NCBI RefSeq assembly: GCF_910592395.1
Contig: NC_088311.1
Coordinates: 11,162,501 to 11,226,500, forward strand
Length of the DNA: 64,000 nucleotides
Reading direction: 5' to 3'
From: Lineus longissimus
Taxonomy: Eukaryota; Nemertea; Pilidiophora; Heteronemertea; Lineidae
The notes beneath the pieces were generated by a model. The model was not told the DNA's origin. It did no database searches and saw only the letters and a program-made list of their open reading frames with translations. The translations under genes and the position numbers were made by a program. This document shows, piece by piece, positions 31,201 to 43,179 of this stretch; the first letter of the stretch is position 1; each line of letters starts with the position of its first letter.

Positions 31201-33900
31201 TCCTCTTTCGATGCACAATCAACATCGTCTTCGCATGCTTGTACCAATCAGCAATTGAATTGTTTTGTGTGAACTTTGAGAAGATTTCTTTGTCGAAGCT
31301 TTGCAGCCTGATGCTGCTGCAGAGTTTGAAGAAAAAACGTTATTATGTTAAGGGGAATTGACAAGGAGCCTTAGAAATGCATTCATAAGGCTGTGAGACT
31401 TATTTACTCGAGTACTGTGTAGCGCTGGCGAGTGCTGTATGAAGGTGTCGGGATTGAAACGTCATAGTCTTGGTAAATCTTGGTTTAATACAGACGGTAA
31501 GGAGTTGAAGAGACATTTCGAGATGCATTGAGCAGGCCAGATCTCGATTTCCTCTCCCTTAGGAGAACACGTACTCAATTTAAAGCAGTTGGCAGAGTCA
31601 AAAAGCATAGGTTATAGAGCAATCGTATAATGAAATGAGTTTGAAATCCTCGAAATTGATGAGGACTGCAAAGTCGACACAGAAGCGATATACAGAAGTT
31701 AGTATTGAGATATAATGGCAAAGACCATTTGAACGTTAATTGATGTTTATGATGGTGATTACAATGTCATATTATTGATGAAATGATCACATGCCTGTAG
31801 CTGGGAATCCCGGTAGAAGACAACCAGGTTAACTCGAATCATGAAATACCTTCGTGTTAATTGATGAAATATATGTAGTTCCCTAATTACGGAAAGAAGA
31901 ACAGGACCGTGTAATAAAAGCACTGAAAAGCAGGTAAAGCGTCTTATCTGGGCCGGATACATAATATCCTAGATCTTTAAACAGTGTTCGTTGACGGTCT
32001 TGACCAGATATTTGAATGTCGCTTTTGATGTTCGTTACTTTCCGATGGGAGTATCAGTATCATACTATCGTTATGGTAGCGTTGTCCTCGTGTCCAACTA
32101 CGCCACTCCAAGTAAAACTAACAGCGACGTAGCTGTAAATAAGAGGTTGTGTCACAACAAGGGGTACTCAGGTATCTGTGGGAAAAACCATCATTATGAG
32201 TAGGAGTTACAAGCGTTAGAGGTTTAGACTATTCACCTCTGCTTTCCGGGTCCATTCTATCTACGTGGAAGGCAGGGGTGGAGGGGTATACCCACAGAGC
32301 AGTTATTTCCTGTTTGTGCCAAACACGTGTTAAAGGGGTGTTAAAGGGGGACTATAGGCAGGAGCGGGGGGGGGGGGGGGGTTAAATTGGCCATCTTCAG
32401 GTGACTAATATGCACGGTAAGGGCACTGGGCCATGTTTAATTCACCATTAAACTAAACATATCCCTCGTTCAAGCGTGAATAGTTTTGATATCATTGAAG
32501 ATGGGAGAGACCCCTATTGGCAACTTTGTCTAACTTTATCTTACCTGCTTAGCTGCTGCCTATAGTGTCCCTTTAAGGTAACAATACATGTATTGTGCGG
32601 ACGAGCTGGACGAGAGGGACTTTATAGTTACTTCAAAAAATACGAATTCAAAGCTCACAACGTCAATGATGTGGCGAGAAAATTACTTCGCACAAAGCTA
32701 CTCAAGGTTACCCAGAGTGAGTAAGACAGTTTGGCAGCTGGACTGGCGCCCTATAAAGGACAGTTGTAAGGGTGGACCTTTCCATTCCCTGCCCAGTAAC
32801 TAATAAGAATATCAGTGTATATACACAGGGGATGATTTGCACAGCAACCTGCTCGTCGCTAGTGGTGCAGACTTGACTTCAACACTGCTACATTTGTGTT
32901 AGAGTTTGGTGTTAGTCTATATTTTCAACAAGGTGCACCGGAAGGTTGTGCGGCTTGATTGACAATTGGAGCAAATGTTATCTTCATTGACATTTGGAGC
33001 AGATGTCAGGGAGGTTGGCATCTTCGGCAAGTAATTTGAGCACTGTTCGTTTGGTGAGAGTGAAGGGAATTATCGCGCCGAGCAATGGGAGTGACGACGA
33101 CGAGGTTGGTCAATCGCGCAGTACATCCTTCCTGTACAAATCAAAAGTGATTACGTCATGACAGCACGCGAGGCCCTTTTTTGGAAAGAGGCGGATGGGA
33201 GAATCGTGGAAGTAAGGTGGGTCACGGAACGGTGGCTGAAGGGCGGTTTTCGCTCATGTTTCAAACTGACCGTCTCGTAAGGCCGTACTTCAATTAACAA
33301 CGTCCAAGATACGCATAAACCATATTTGGAAAAACGCATTGACAATGAGGAGACAGACAATAACTGTATATTCTGGCGGCTAGAACATAAATCTACCGAC
33401 ATCGAACGATAACCACCATTCCAACCACAGACAGGTCCTCATTTTTCAGAGAGCAAATTCATACCGGAAACGATCATCCGGCTGACATTCATGTTTTTCC
33501 GAAGAAAAAACCCTTCAAACATATTTTCTATTTTTGTTGTTAATGCCTAGTAGGAGTACACTTTCGTTGCGGTTGGTTGTCAATGGAGAGCACCAATCCG
33601 TTGTTAATGGCCGTACTCTTTGCATGTTTCGAGATTTGTACCTAATTATCTCAAGAGTCGAAGACATTTTTGACAACTACTACTAACATAAGAGAAGCCG
33701 AAGGCCTAACGATTCCTCCGATTATAAAAGTGGTCCTTACTCTGGATAACGTAATATTCGAGCTTTTCAAAGGGGCATCGAAAATGCCGAATTATCAATG
33801 TTTATCAGATCGTTGCAACTTATTTGCAATCCCAGGCATGTCGAATCTGTTCACGGACATATTATCCGACTTACAGCTTTAAAATTTTGTGTCAATCAAT
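28240..33900. other. Long gene-free stretch
   Basis: About 5.6 kb without a recognisable exon or RNA gene. Features seen: a single transposon-like terminus at 30838 (TACAGGGTGTCCCAGAAAAA); a poly-G tract at about 32368-32382; and an imperfect 36-bp direct repeat (AAAGTGAT-ACGTCATGA-A-CACGCGAGGC) at 30671 and 33147. Open frames are short and scattered, and none shows a domain. Confidence 0.5.
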
Positions 33901-34029
33901 TATAAGTACGGAGAAACTTACCATGAAGTGTCAAAAAAATCCAAGTCGCCGTACCCGCATAAATGCGGAAATGTTGTTTATGGCAAGTACTGTCACGCTG
34001 ATGGTGTACCGCTGTCCACTGTGTAAACG

Positions 34030-34420
34030 AAATTATCCGAACATGTATTTCAAAAGGCCCCACATCATACAACGACGCATTCATTTTTTCAAAGCATCAT
34101 GCATGTATACCTTATTTTGCATTCGTTTATCAATGCAGGACTAGAAGTCTATCAAAACGAAACTGGCTTTTTGACAAACATAAAGGCAAAGAAATGCAAA
34201 ATTCATCGTTCATCACCTCGAGGATAGAAGAACGCAAAAAGCAATCCATCTGGTGTTTCACCTCGTCGACAAAACGGCCGAGTGAAACTGGGTAGGTTCA
34301 CTAATTCAATATTTCACGGACACAATTTCAGAAATCTCGGGCCAAGTAGTGTCAATGGCAAGTGCCTAACCTCTACTCCAACTATTTCAATCGTGACTGC
34401 GAGATTTTCTGTTTTCCTTC
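34030..34420 (+). repeat. Segment duplicated at 59.06-59.43 kb
   Basis: About 370 bp immediately upstream of the coiled-coil gene recurs in the same orientation at about 59065-59430. Shared blocks include ATGTATTTCAAAAGGCCC, TCGTTTATCAATGCAGGA, TATCAAAACGAAACT, CACCTCGAGGATAG-type and CAGAAATCTCGGGCC-type sequence, with about 80% identity overall. Similarity stops near the predicted exon start (34424). It is either an upstream or intronic region of a gene family or a dispersed repeat. Confidence 0.65.
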
Positions 34421-34424
34421 CAGG

Positions 34425-35326
34425 ATGGAGGTCATATTGAAATCGAACGATCGATGTTTCCATCTCCTTGACGAGGTCAGAGGTCATCTTGCCAACGGAC
34501 GTAATGCAGACACTTTGCGAGTTGCAAGCATCATCAGAGAAGACGGCGATTCTTTTATAACGAACATAGACGCAACTGTAGCGAAGTTTGAAGGGGCCTT
34601 TAAATCAATGGAGACGGAGCTGGAAGACTCTCAAAATAAGTGTCAGAAGTTGGAGCAAGAGAGGGAGCAACTTCTCGAGAAGCTTGATGAACACCTTGTA
34701 GAGCATGTGATTTGTGGTCTCTTCAGCGCTGTGCTCGAATGTGGGGCGCAGGCGGCGGAGAGCGCGAGGGACAAAGCCAAAAGAGCGTACGCACAGGCTG
34801 CGGAGGACCTGAGTGGGTTACACCCCATTCATCTTGTTTCCGAATTAGATTCGGCTGCTCTTGCAGCAAAGAAGATCGATGGGTCAGCTCGCATGGAGCA
34901 GGCACGTCAACATCAGGAGGCAGCCGAAAACCCTATGGAAATTAGCAAAGATCTCCATAACGCAGCGGAAGCAGTCGGACAGGAGGCTATGCAGAGGTTC
35001 GCGGTGGTCCACGGAGAGCGAAAGGAATGCCTAAAGCAGTATGGGCGTATCCATCAACAATCCGGGGAGCTCAAGAAAGGTCTAAGCGTTACACTAAATG
35101 GCAGGGAAGCGTTGGATATACATGTAATCCTTGATCTGACCGATTCGACATGTGGCAGAACAGATGCGTTAAGGCCACCTTAGAGGCGGGACTGAAGTCG
35201 CCGGATCTACTCCGCTCCAAGGGGACGAATGAGACGATCGATGCGACGGAGGAACGTTGGGGCAAAGTGCGAGATTTCATTCGGACGAATGAGGAACTGT
35301 TCAGCCAACGCGCATTGAAGAACTGA
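34425..35326 (+). CDS. Unrecognised coiled-coil protein with a late frame break
   Basis: A frame starting MEVILKSNDRCFHLLDEVRG follows TTTTCCTTCCAG, a strong splice acceptor at 34423. The 21 codons upstream of this Met are therefore probably intronic. The protein is alpha-helical, with a heptad-rich region (METELEDSQNKCQKLEQERE and following) and a long Ala/Glu/Lys-rich helix region. There is no named domain. The main frame stops at 35183. From 35135 the -1 frame is open and similar in character (MWQNRCVKATLEAGLKSPDL to FSQRALKN, stop 35324-35326). A one-base indel or a very short intron near 35135-35165 would join them. It looks like a real gene or a recent pseudogene, and the function is unknown. 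Confidence 0.5.
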
Positions 35327-35329
35327 GAA

Positions 35330-38265
35330 CCTTTTCAAGGTTTTGTCATCAGGTGGTAATTCAAGCACAAAATTGTTTTATTTGCGAAAGCTTTTTATCC
35401 ATAATTAATCGCGCTTGTAGCATCATTGTTGATCAAGTTAATGGAATGGGCGACGCCGGGTGATGACATAAGAAGCTGTTACCCTTTCTATTTTCCTGAA
35501 CAACTGCAAAAGTAATCAAAGCAATTTGTTATGCATGAGCAAAATCGTGTGGCCGAAAAAAATAATCTAGGTTTCTTCATTTCTTCATCCTTATAATGAT
35601 CGGGTTCCTTTCGGGACGTAATTGATTATGTCTTTGAATCACCAACATGATATTGGGTTATCATCAGCCTGTAACATTGCCTGAATTATTCATGAACAAG
35701 TAAAAACACTTCAAAAATGATTTGAAGAAATGTGTATTTTCCCTGATATTACAATGCACAAGTAAAAGACAAAGCATATTCACCATGTGACAATATCATA
35801 AGCCAGCCAAAGCCGATCTTTGGAGTAATAGGTCAACTTAGGTGAGCCTATCGGATTGTCCTTCAGTGTTATTTTAACTGAGAGTTCCCCTGAGCTCATG
35901 GTCAGGACCGGCGCTGGTAATTTAGGAGAACAATCTAGTGTATCGTCCGTTTTGATGTTTTGAATTATGTACTGTACATATGTTTTCTGTAAGGTATTTC
36001 ATAACTGTTTTATCCATTTTGTTCATAAACAAGTTATTTTTAAGACCTCTCTGTCTCTGGTGTCTGGTGTCTGTTTTCCTGTTTATTTACAATAACATGT
36101 AGAAACTATAAAGTCTCTAGCTCACGCGGCGTAGATTTTTAACGGGATTTTTCGCTGACTCGTGCACGTTTTCTAATTAATTTCTTAATTTTTTTGTAGT
36201 CCCTTTCACTTCGGTGATTTATCAATTTGTGTGCATAATCCTACATACTTATATAAATATTATTCGCAACTGTGAAATACTGATGCTGTGGAGAATGAAT
36301 CCACATGCTGGCATTAAAGAGACAACTTGGGCGTAGGCTTTACTATTATTATACCTGGCCAGGAGGATATTGTGCAAACTTGAAACCATGCGCCGCCACT
36401 TGTATTACACTGATACCGTTCTCTGATAACAATATTCACCAGTGTTGAAAGAACGTCAGTTTTGGGCATGGCTTGCGATTTCAGGCAGGCCTAAGGTTAC
36501 ACCCCATTCTAGTCCATTGTTTATTACAGTTCATAGAGTTCACTAATCCTGTTTAGAGAAGCTGCGGTCCTGCTGGAAGCCGTTTTTGTACAAAAAAACA
36601 ACATATCTTATGCCCAAGTTAACGCTTTAAAGTGTGATGGGGAGTGTTTGAAGAATATAACTGTTTATTACGCGTGTGCATTTGGTGCTCGCAAGTCATA
36701 TACTAGTATAAACACAAAGGTTCGCATTGTTTGGTTTGGACAGTTTTGGAATACGCTTGTCATAAAACTACATACAGTAGATAGCTTCTAATTGGCTTAT
36801 TATAAACCGCGAGATTAGAAATCACGAAATCGCGAGATGAGTAATCATTATTTTCTGCCACATGATTTTCTACTTCCCTGGACCATGACAATCACCATTT
36901 CTTATACTGTTATCCACTTCTCCATTCAATGATAGTCGGGCTGAAGAAAATACAAAGGTTACATGCAACTGCATGTTCACCTTGACCACGAAGGTTTTTG
37001 CAACTTATCAAGACATACAGTGAATATAATACCACGAGGTTCAGGATGCTGCATGTATCAAGATTATTTTCACGTTAAGCCTGGCGGCACAAGTCACCAT
37101 AGGCTTATTATAAACCGCGAAATGCGGAATGCGAAATCGTGAGATGCCAACCTCCGTGAGAGTACCATGCGCCACAGGATGTATTGAGACCTAGGCTGTA
37201 GTAGGGAGCTATACTTGTTTTGATTGGCTCATTGAAATAGACTCCACTGTGCGATGTGTGGAATTTAATCTAATTTAGCCTAGTTTCGGTGGTCAGACTA
37301 TCCCGCGCTATTTTTAGGGATGACCAGACGTTAATCATATGCATGCCCTGTGTTATCGGTCAATCATATGTACATACACATATTTGGTGCAAAATATGGA
37401 AGCAGTCAAAAAACCACATTATTTGTTAATTTGAGATGCTTCAGAATTGCATTTGATACCCGACTGTCGGTATTGATTGTCTCACCAAAACCGCTTGGGT
37501 GGAGCTAAAATGTTGGCCAAAACTTTGGCTACGCCTCGGTGTTGGTCTACATTTAAGCTCTACCCTCGCAGTTTTTGTGAGAAAACCTATCCCTCCAGTT
37601 CGCTATCAATTCCTTAATTATAATTAATCCTTCAATTGGTCTGAAGATTCTAATTACCTAATCTATTTACATGTAAGTGACACTACGTGCCCTGATAAAC
37701 TATAATGGCCATTCACTTCAAGAGGATAATATAACATCAACTGAACACAAAACATGAAATGTTTTGTATCATTGCAGGTATCAATAATATCATGTATCAA
37801 TGCATGAATTAAAAAAAGACAAGCCCTTCGGCGGATGTGATTCACTTGGGAAGGGATCACTGATTTATATCAATACGATGAAATGAGAATGAAACGAAAT
37901 AAGATTATTTTGCCGAAAACTATGTTTTGCCAATTCACTCTGCCACCTGCGCGACCTCGTCACAATCGTCATGTGGTGACGACTCGGATGAAATTTCAAT
38001 ATAGAGGCGTCGAACGAATTTAGCAACTTCCTCCGCAAAGCATTATGGGCCGTTACACTGATAATAGTGCACAGTCGTGAAGTCTTTCAAAACACAGAGT
38101 AAAGCAGTCTCTCTCACTTTTTACACCATCAAGAAGATAATTAGTTGTCGCAGTTGTTGTTAAACAAAGAATACACCTCCATATTCGTTTTGTCGGGTGT
38201 GCAGAGCAGCTGGTCATATTTCAGGCAATTGTGAGCAGTTCTGGTATGCGTGAAGCTGCATTGTG
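35330..38265. other. No gene recognised; short dispersed repeat copies
   Basis: Non-coding. A block with GGCTTATTATAAACCGCGA followed by GAAATC-type sequence occurs at 36794 and again at 37105, 311 bp apart in the same orientation. It resembles the terminus (CGGCTGTTATAAAACGCG) of the element at 40266. A relative of the 15001 palindrome lies at 37497-37566. Confidence 0.5.
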
Positions 38266-38269
38266 AGAC

Positions 38270-38760
38270 ATTATGTGTTTGATAGTATTGATAGTGATGT
38301 TTAGGTGGCAAATAATATTGGTAGTGGTATTCTGCTATAAATGTTTGGCAGGTCTCTAGTATTGTAAATGGTGATTATTAATGATACATAATAAAGCCAA
38401 AATATCTGTAAATATTGTGTTATTTAGTTTGTTGTCTATTGTAGTTGTTGTTCGTGGAGAGGTGTAGTTGTCTGTATGGATTGATCAGATAGATTGGACT
38501 GATTGTGATGTAGATTGGAGGAGGAGGGGGGATTTTTTGTCCAAATGTATGAATAAAGTTCATTTGAGGTTGGGGGATGGAATGGTTTTGATAGGGGACA
38601 GAATATTGATGTACCACAGGTCGTGACATTGTTTGTGTGAAGTTCGAGGGCAGGTTGCGATATAAATGATAGTGTTTGTGGGGAGATTGTCTTAAGTTTG
38701 TTGGATAGAATGGTTTCAAGTGCAGTTGACAGGTTGTGACATGCAATTAGTTAAAAAGTG
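38270..38760. other. Cytosine-depleted, strand-asymmetric block
   Basis: For nearly 500 bases the plus strand has few C residues while G and T are abundant (for example GTTGTAGTTGTTGTTCGTGG and GATTGGAGGAGGAGG). The complementary 108-codon minus frame is consequently rich in Pro, His, Gln, Asn, Thr and Tyr, without any Asp or Glu. That is a composition artefact rather than evidence of a protein. Confidence 0.5.
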
Positions 38761-39615
38761 ATAATTGTCATTTCTGGGGAAGAAATGAAGTTATTCGCAT
38801 GGATAGGAGACATTCTCAGTTGAAGGATGAAAGTCGAAAGACACCCTGGCTATCTCATGGTGTTGTCTTTTCTTTGAAACGGAGGACTCGTGCCCAAGAC
38901 AGAATTGTCAACACTGTTGTAGGAAAATGTGTCTTTCACGTAATAGTCACAATCCAGAGGCTGTAGTCTGGGAGTTGTCCTGATCATGGACATGTTCGTT
39001 TCAGGGCAATGCAAGAGAGGTTGCTTGCTATCAATGAAGTGGTCATTGGCGAGATCGTTCCGATGCAAGCAAGGTTGTGAATTTTGGCACTTAAATCAAT
39101 GGAGAAGCATTTCGGTTCACGAAGCTGTTCTTGTCAATGTACATTTATTGTGAAGAATTCAAGGAAGAAGAGTTAAGATGGGATATCAATATGAACGATG
39201 TGAGCTTTATTAAAATCTACTGATGTTAAAGGAGAGGAACATAATTGCATATACATATTCATTTTTAACAAGTAAGAGCAAATTTGATATTATGACTGTT
39301 TGAAAATGGCAACAATGGAAGGCATTTGGCTTATACAATGTTCAAAAGATTGTGAATTCATGAGATCTTGGGTGAAAATATTCATTTCTAACTATGCACA
39401 TAATAAGTGACAACATTGTATCATTGAGAACTAAGTGACAAAATGGACGTTGTGAGTGACCATAATATGATGAAACCTCAATGACGACAATGGCTGGCAG
39501 AGTGGGTTATACAAATGAGTGAGAATTATGTTGACTAGGTTTGAATTATTGTGGATATCACATGATGTGGCAGTTCTCAAATACATTCATAACTATTCAC
39601 AATATGAATGTACTG

Positions 39616-40220
39616 GCAATGAAGAATGATGATTGTGAGGACGATCATAAGATAGCAAAACCTGCAAAAAAAGAAACGGCATGACCAGAGGTTTGTATCA
39701 GCCTTCATGGCGTAGAATGTGGTAAACAATACCACCACGGTATCAACTGCTCAGGAATAATGTAGCCGCTGGCGCCGGCCTATGACACTATGGACCGTTT
39801 TGTATGACCAAAAAAAGAAATGCACACACTCAGAACACATCTGAATGCCTAAGCCGTCTTTTGACAATGTCATACTCATACATAAACTTTACTGTGTGTC
39901 ACCATTTATACCAGTTGAAACACAATACTAACCTTGTTTTGAAATGATGGCAATGAAGAATGATGATGATTTGGAGGATGATCATAAGACAACAAAACCT
40001 GCAAAGAAAAAGAACAAATGGCGTAATCAGAGGTTTACTTTCAGCCTTCATCACGGTATGTTCAGGAATAATGTAGCCAAAGGCCTTTATATGACACAAT
40101 GGACCGTTTTACATAGCCCAAAATAAAGAAAGGCACACACTCAGAACACGTCTGAACAACTGTCATACTCATACATAGGCTTACTGTATGTGACCTTTTG
40201 TACCACTTGGAACACAGTGA
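39616..40220. repeat. About 330-bp direct tandem duplication
   Basis: GGCAATGAAGAATGATGAT at about 39616 recurs at 39949. Both copies continue through CATAAGA-A-CAAAACCTGC, TCAGGAATAATGTAGCC, ATGGACCGTTTT and CACACACTCAGAACAC, with about 80% identity. The 60-codon frame in copy 2 is broken in copy 1, so coding is unlikely. The stretch 38760-39615 holds nothing recognised. Confidence 0.8.
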
Positions 40221-40265
40221 CATTGACGTGGTCTAGAGCATGCCGTGCCGTACACCCGATTATTA

Positions 40266-42864
40266 CGGCTGTTATAAAACGCGGATTCCGCGGAATGAAA
40301 TCCTCGGAAAAATCACAAAGCCGCCAGTAAATACGTGCATGATATTTAATGATAATTATATTATACAAATAACAACATAAATCATAAATCGGAGGCAAGA
40401 ACTACCAGTTATCTGCACATTTCATCGGTCAGATTTTAATCCTCTGGAGCGCCATTCATGCCATTCCGATCGACTCTTCCCTCTTTTTTTCTTGGTGTTG
40501 ATAAACTTTGCATGTTATCTTCGACACCACCGTGGTTCCTTCCCTAACGGAACACATTACGAGGCTGCTTTCAAGTGTGATTGATGCCCGGATTGATGTA
40601 CGTTACGGTATATGCCTCCTTCAAATATAAGTCTCGATGACGAACTGAATTCTGGTCTACGAAAATGTTTTAGGACAATCTCCTTGCAGCTCGAACCTAA
40701 CCAACCATATGCGACTGCACATCGGAGTCTATTTTAAGCAATCACAAAAACTTACTTCGCGGCCCGTCTAGAGTAATATGTAAAGAGCAATCTCTAGTGA
40801 ACTCACACAACTGTCCTTCTGACATATATAGCCAGTACATTGGGGGATGAGTCCCCCAAACCCCCTCCCCCGTTCTCTGAAAGTGACAGGTTTTAGTCAG
40901 TACATTGGGGGGAAGGCCCCCCCCCAACCCCCCCCCCCCCCCCCATTGGACTCTAAAAATAGAATTCCTTGCAGACGCTGAACAATAAGGCCCCATAAAG
41001 AAATAGTCCCCGCCCCGGTAGCTGTCTCATATCTGCTGGAAGAAGCAGCTATTTGTGGTGAAATAATAATTGAATGCATGTCATGACACCCAGGAGCTTT
41101 TTCTCATTTCTGAAACAGTTGCATGGTTGGAATGAATTTCCAAATCAGTCCGTCAAATCTCTATGCAATGAAAATTAAAATGTCACAACTGTCTCCACCG
41201 ACGTTGTCCTGTATGTCCTAGCAGACGATTTTTAAATAAATGATGTGATTGATATACTTGTAGATTGGAATGAATTATTTCTTCAATGATATGAAAATTG
41301 AAAACCCTCTGACATGCCTGAGTACAAAAATGCAGAGGCAAGACACATCATCATGCATGTCATGACACCCTGGAGCTTTTTCTCATTTCTGAAACAGTTG
41401 CATGGTTGGAATGAATTTCCAAATCAGTCGTCAAATCTCTATCCAAATGGAACTTTAAGACCACTCTATATTTGTGCAGTAGTGTTAAAACTGACTTTTT
41501 GAAGTAAAGTACGTAAATCGAGAAGAAGAGGACGTTTACTTCGTCTGCAATGAAATGTCACAACTGTCTCCGCCGACGTTGTTGTCCTGTATGTTCTAGC
41601 AGACGATTTTTAGATACACTTCAAGACAGTGGCGCCGGTGTGAATAAATCTACTTGCGTGATTGGTCAATGGCTCATGACGTCATGAAATAATTGCGTCA
41701 ACAACGGGAATCATGGTAACTGTGGTTGCGGTGCGTCGTGAAAGCAGGATCGGCAAGCGCGGCCCGTATGGAATGCAACAAACTGTACCGGAACCGGAAC
41801 TGTCATGGGTCTGCACAAATTTTTTCAGATTCGATGGACATGATGGATATATGAATTTTGTTTACACTTTATATACACACGTAACCATTACACTCACTAC
41901 GTTGTGTGAGTTATAAGTTTATTTCAAACTACAAGGTGCTTGTGATTTACGGCGCATACAGCGCACCATATACGGCTGTTATAAAACGAAAAATCACAAA
42001 GCCGCCAGTAAATACGCGCATAATATTTAATGATAATTATATTATACAAATAACAACATAAATCATAAATCGGAGGCAAGAACTACCGGTTATCTGCATA
42101 TTTCATCGGTCATATTTTAATCATCTGGAGCGCCATTCATGCCATTCCGATCGACTCTTCCCTCTTTTTTCTTCGTGTTGATAAACTTTGCATGTTAGGC
42201 CTATCTTCGACACCACCGTGGTTCCTGATTCCCTAACGGAACATATTACGAGGCTGCTTTCAAGTGTGATTGATGCCCGGATTGATGTACGTTACGGTAT
42301 GCCTCCTTCAAATATAGGTCGATGACGAACTGAATTCTGGTCTACGAAAATGTTTTAGGACAATCTCCTTGCAGCTCGAACCTAACCAACCATATACATG
42401 TATGCGACTGCACATTGGAGTCTATTTTAGCAATCACAAAAACTTACTTCGCGGCCCGTCCTAGAGTAGGCTATAAGTTTATTTCAAACTACTGTACAAG
42501 GTGCTTGTGATTTACGGCGCATACAGCGCACCATATAACGGGGATTCCCAAAGACCTTGTCACCAGGAGTACTTCATGCGCACAACAATGCACACTATTA
42601 ATATGAAAAACTCTCACCTGCGGTTCAGGTAGCCACCCTGCAGCCAAGTTAGATTTTTCCGCGGATTTCCGCGGAATCCGCGTTTTATAACAGCCGCGCC
42701 ATATAACGGGGATTCCCAAAGACCTTGTCACCAGGAGTACTTCATGCCCACAACAATGCACACTACTAATATGAAAAACTCTCAACTGCGGTTGAGGTAG
42801 CCACCCAGTAGCCAAGTTAGATTTTTCCGCGGATTTCCGCGGAATCCGCGTTTTATAACAGCCG
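40266..42864. mobile_element. 2.6 kb non-autonomous element with 8-bp target duplication (hAT-like)
   Basis: The left end CGGCTGTTATAAAACGCGGA (then TTCCGCGGAA) is matched in reverse complement at the right end (CCGCGTTTTATAACAGCCG). GATTATTA flanks both sides (40258-40265 and 42866-42873). The interior is repetitive: 40300-40775 is copied at 41987-42471, 41070-41612 contains its own duplication, and the right terminus is doubled. No transposase is present. An 8-bp duplication suggests hAT or a similar superfamily. Confidence 0.75.
41070..41612. repeat. Internal direct duplication, about 280-370 bp apart
   Basis: CATGCATGTCATGACACCC at about 41075 recurs at 41353, followed by GGAGCTTTTTCTCATTTCTG and a further 50 matching bases. 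ATGTCACAACTGTCTCC-CCGACGTTG at about 41180 recurs at 41552. The duplicated blocks share order but differ in spacing. Confidence 0.8.
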
Positions 42865-42866
42865 CG
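42527..42866. repeat. About 172-bp tandem duplication of the right terminus
   Basis: Two adjacent copies of a unit starting GCGCACCATATAACGGGGAT or CGCGCCATATAACGGGGATT, each ending in TTCCGCGGAATCCGCGTTTT and ATAACAGCCGC. The element at 40266 thus carries two right termini, at 42693 and 42864. Only the outer one abuts the target duplication. The 145-codon minus frame across it simply follows the repeat. Confidence 0.85.
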
Positions 42867-43179
42867 ATTATTAAGCGCAACTCGCTGAATCTGAACTATA
42901 GCCAAAAGGTGCTTTCTGGTCTTCATAAATTGCCTGATCAGGATGCGATCCGTTGCATACTGACAGTAAGAGTGACATAATCGTCAGTGCTGTCATATCT
43001 CATGTGACCTAGGCCTATTATGCATTATAGACGTCGACAGTAAATTTTGAAAGGGGGGCAACGTTTCCCAGAACCTTTATGAAGACGTCGCGTCACGGTA
43101 TATGTAAAATGCATGGTGACGTGACGACGGCCAACACTATGTTATGTAAACGTTGTCCCCCAATTATGGCCTGTTATGT

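Noticed and set aside
31180-31260. Mariner transposase C-terminus on the minus strand (GGGHVE-like word)
   Set aside because: The match is a few residues in one frame, with neighbouring frames broken and no upstream catalytic motifs.
38420-38746. 108-codon minus frame rich in Pro, His, Gln and Asn
   Set aside because: A consequence of strand compositional skew; no Met context, domain or splice site supports it.
42489-42926. 145-codon minus frame with two internal repeats
   Set aside because: It spans the tandemly doubled transposon terminus and has no independent coding support.
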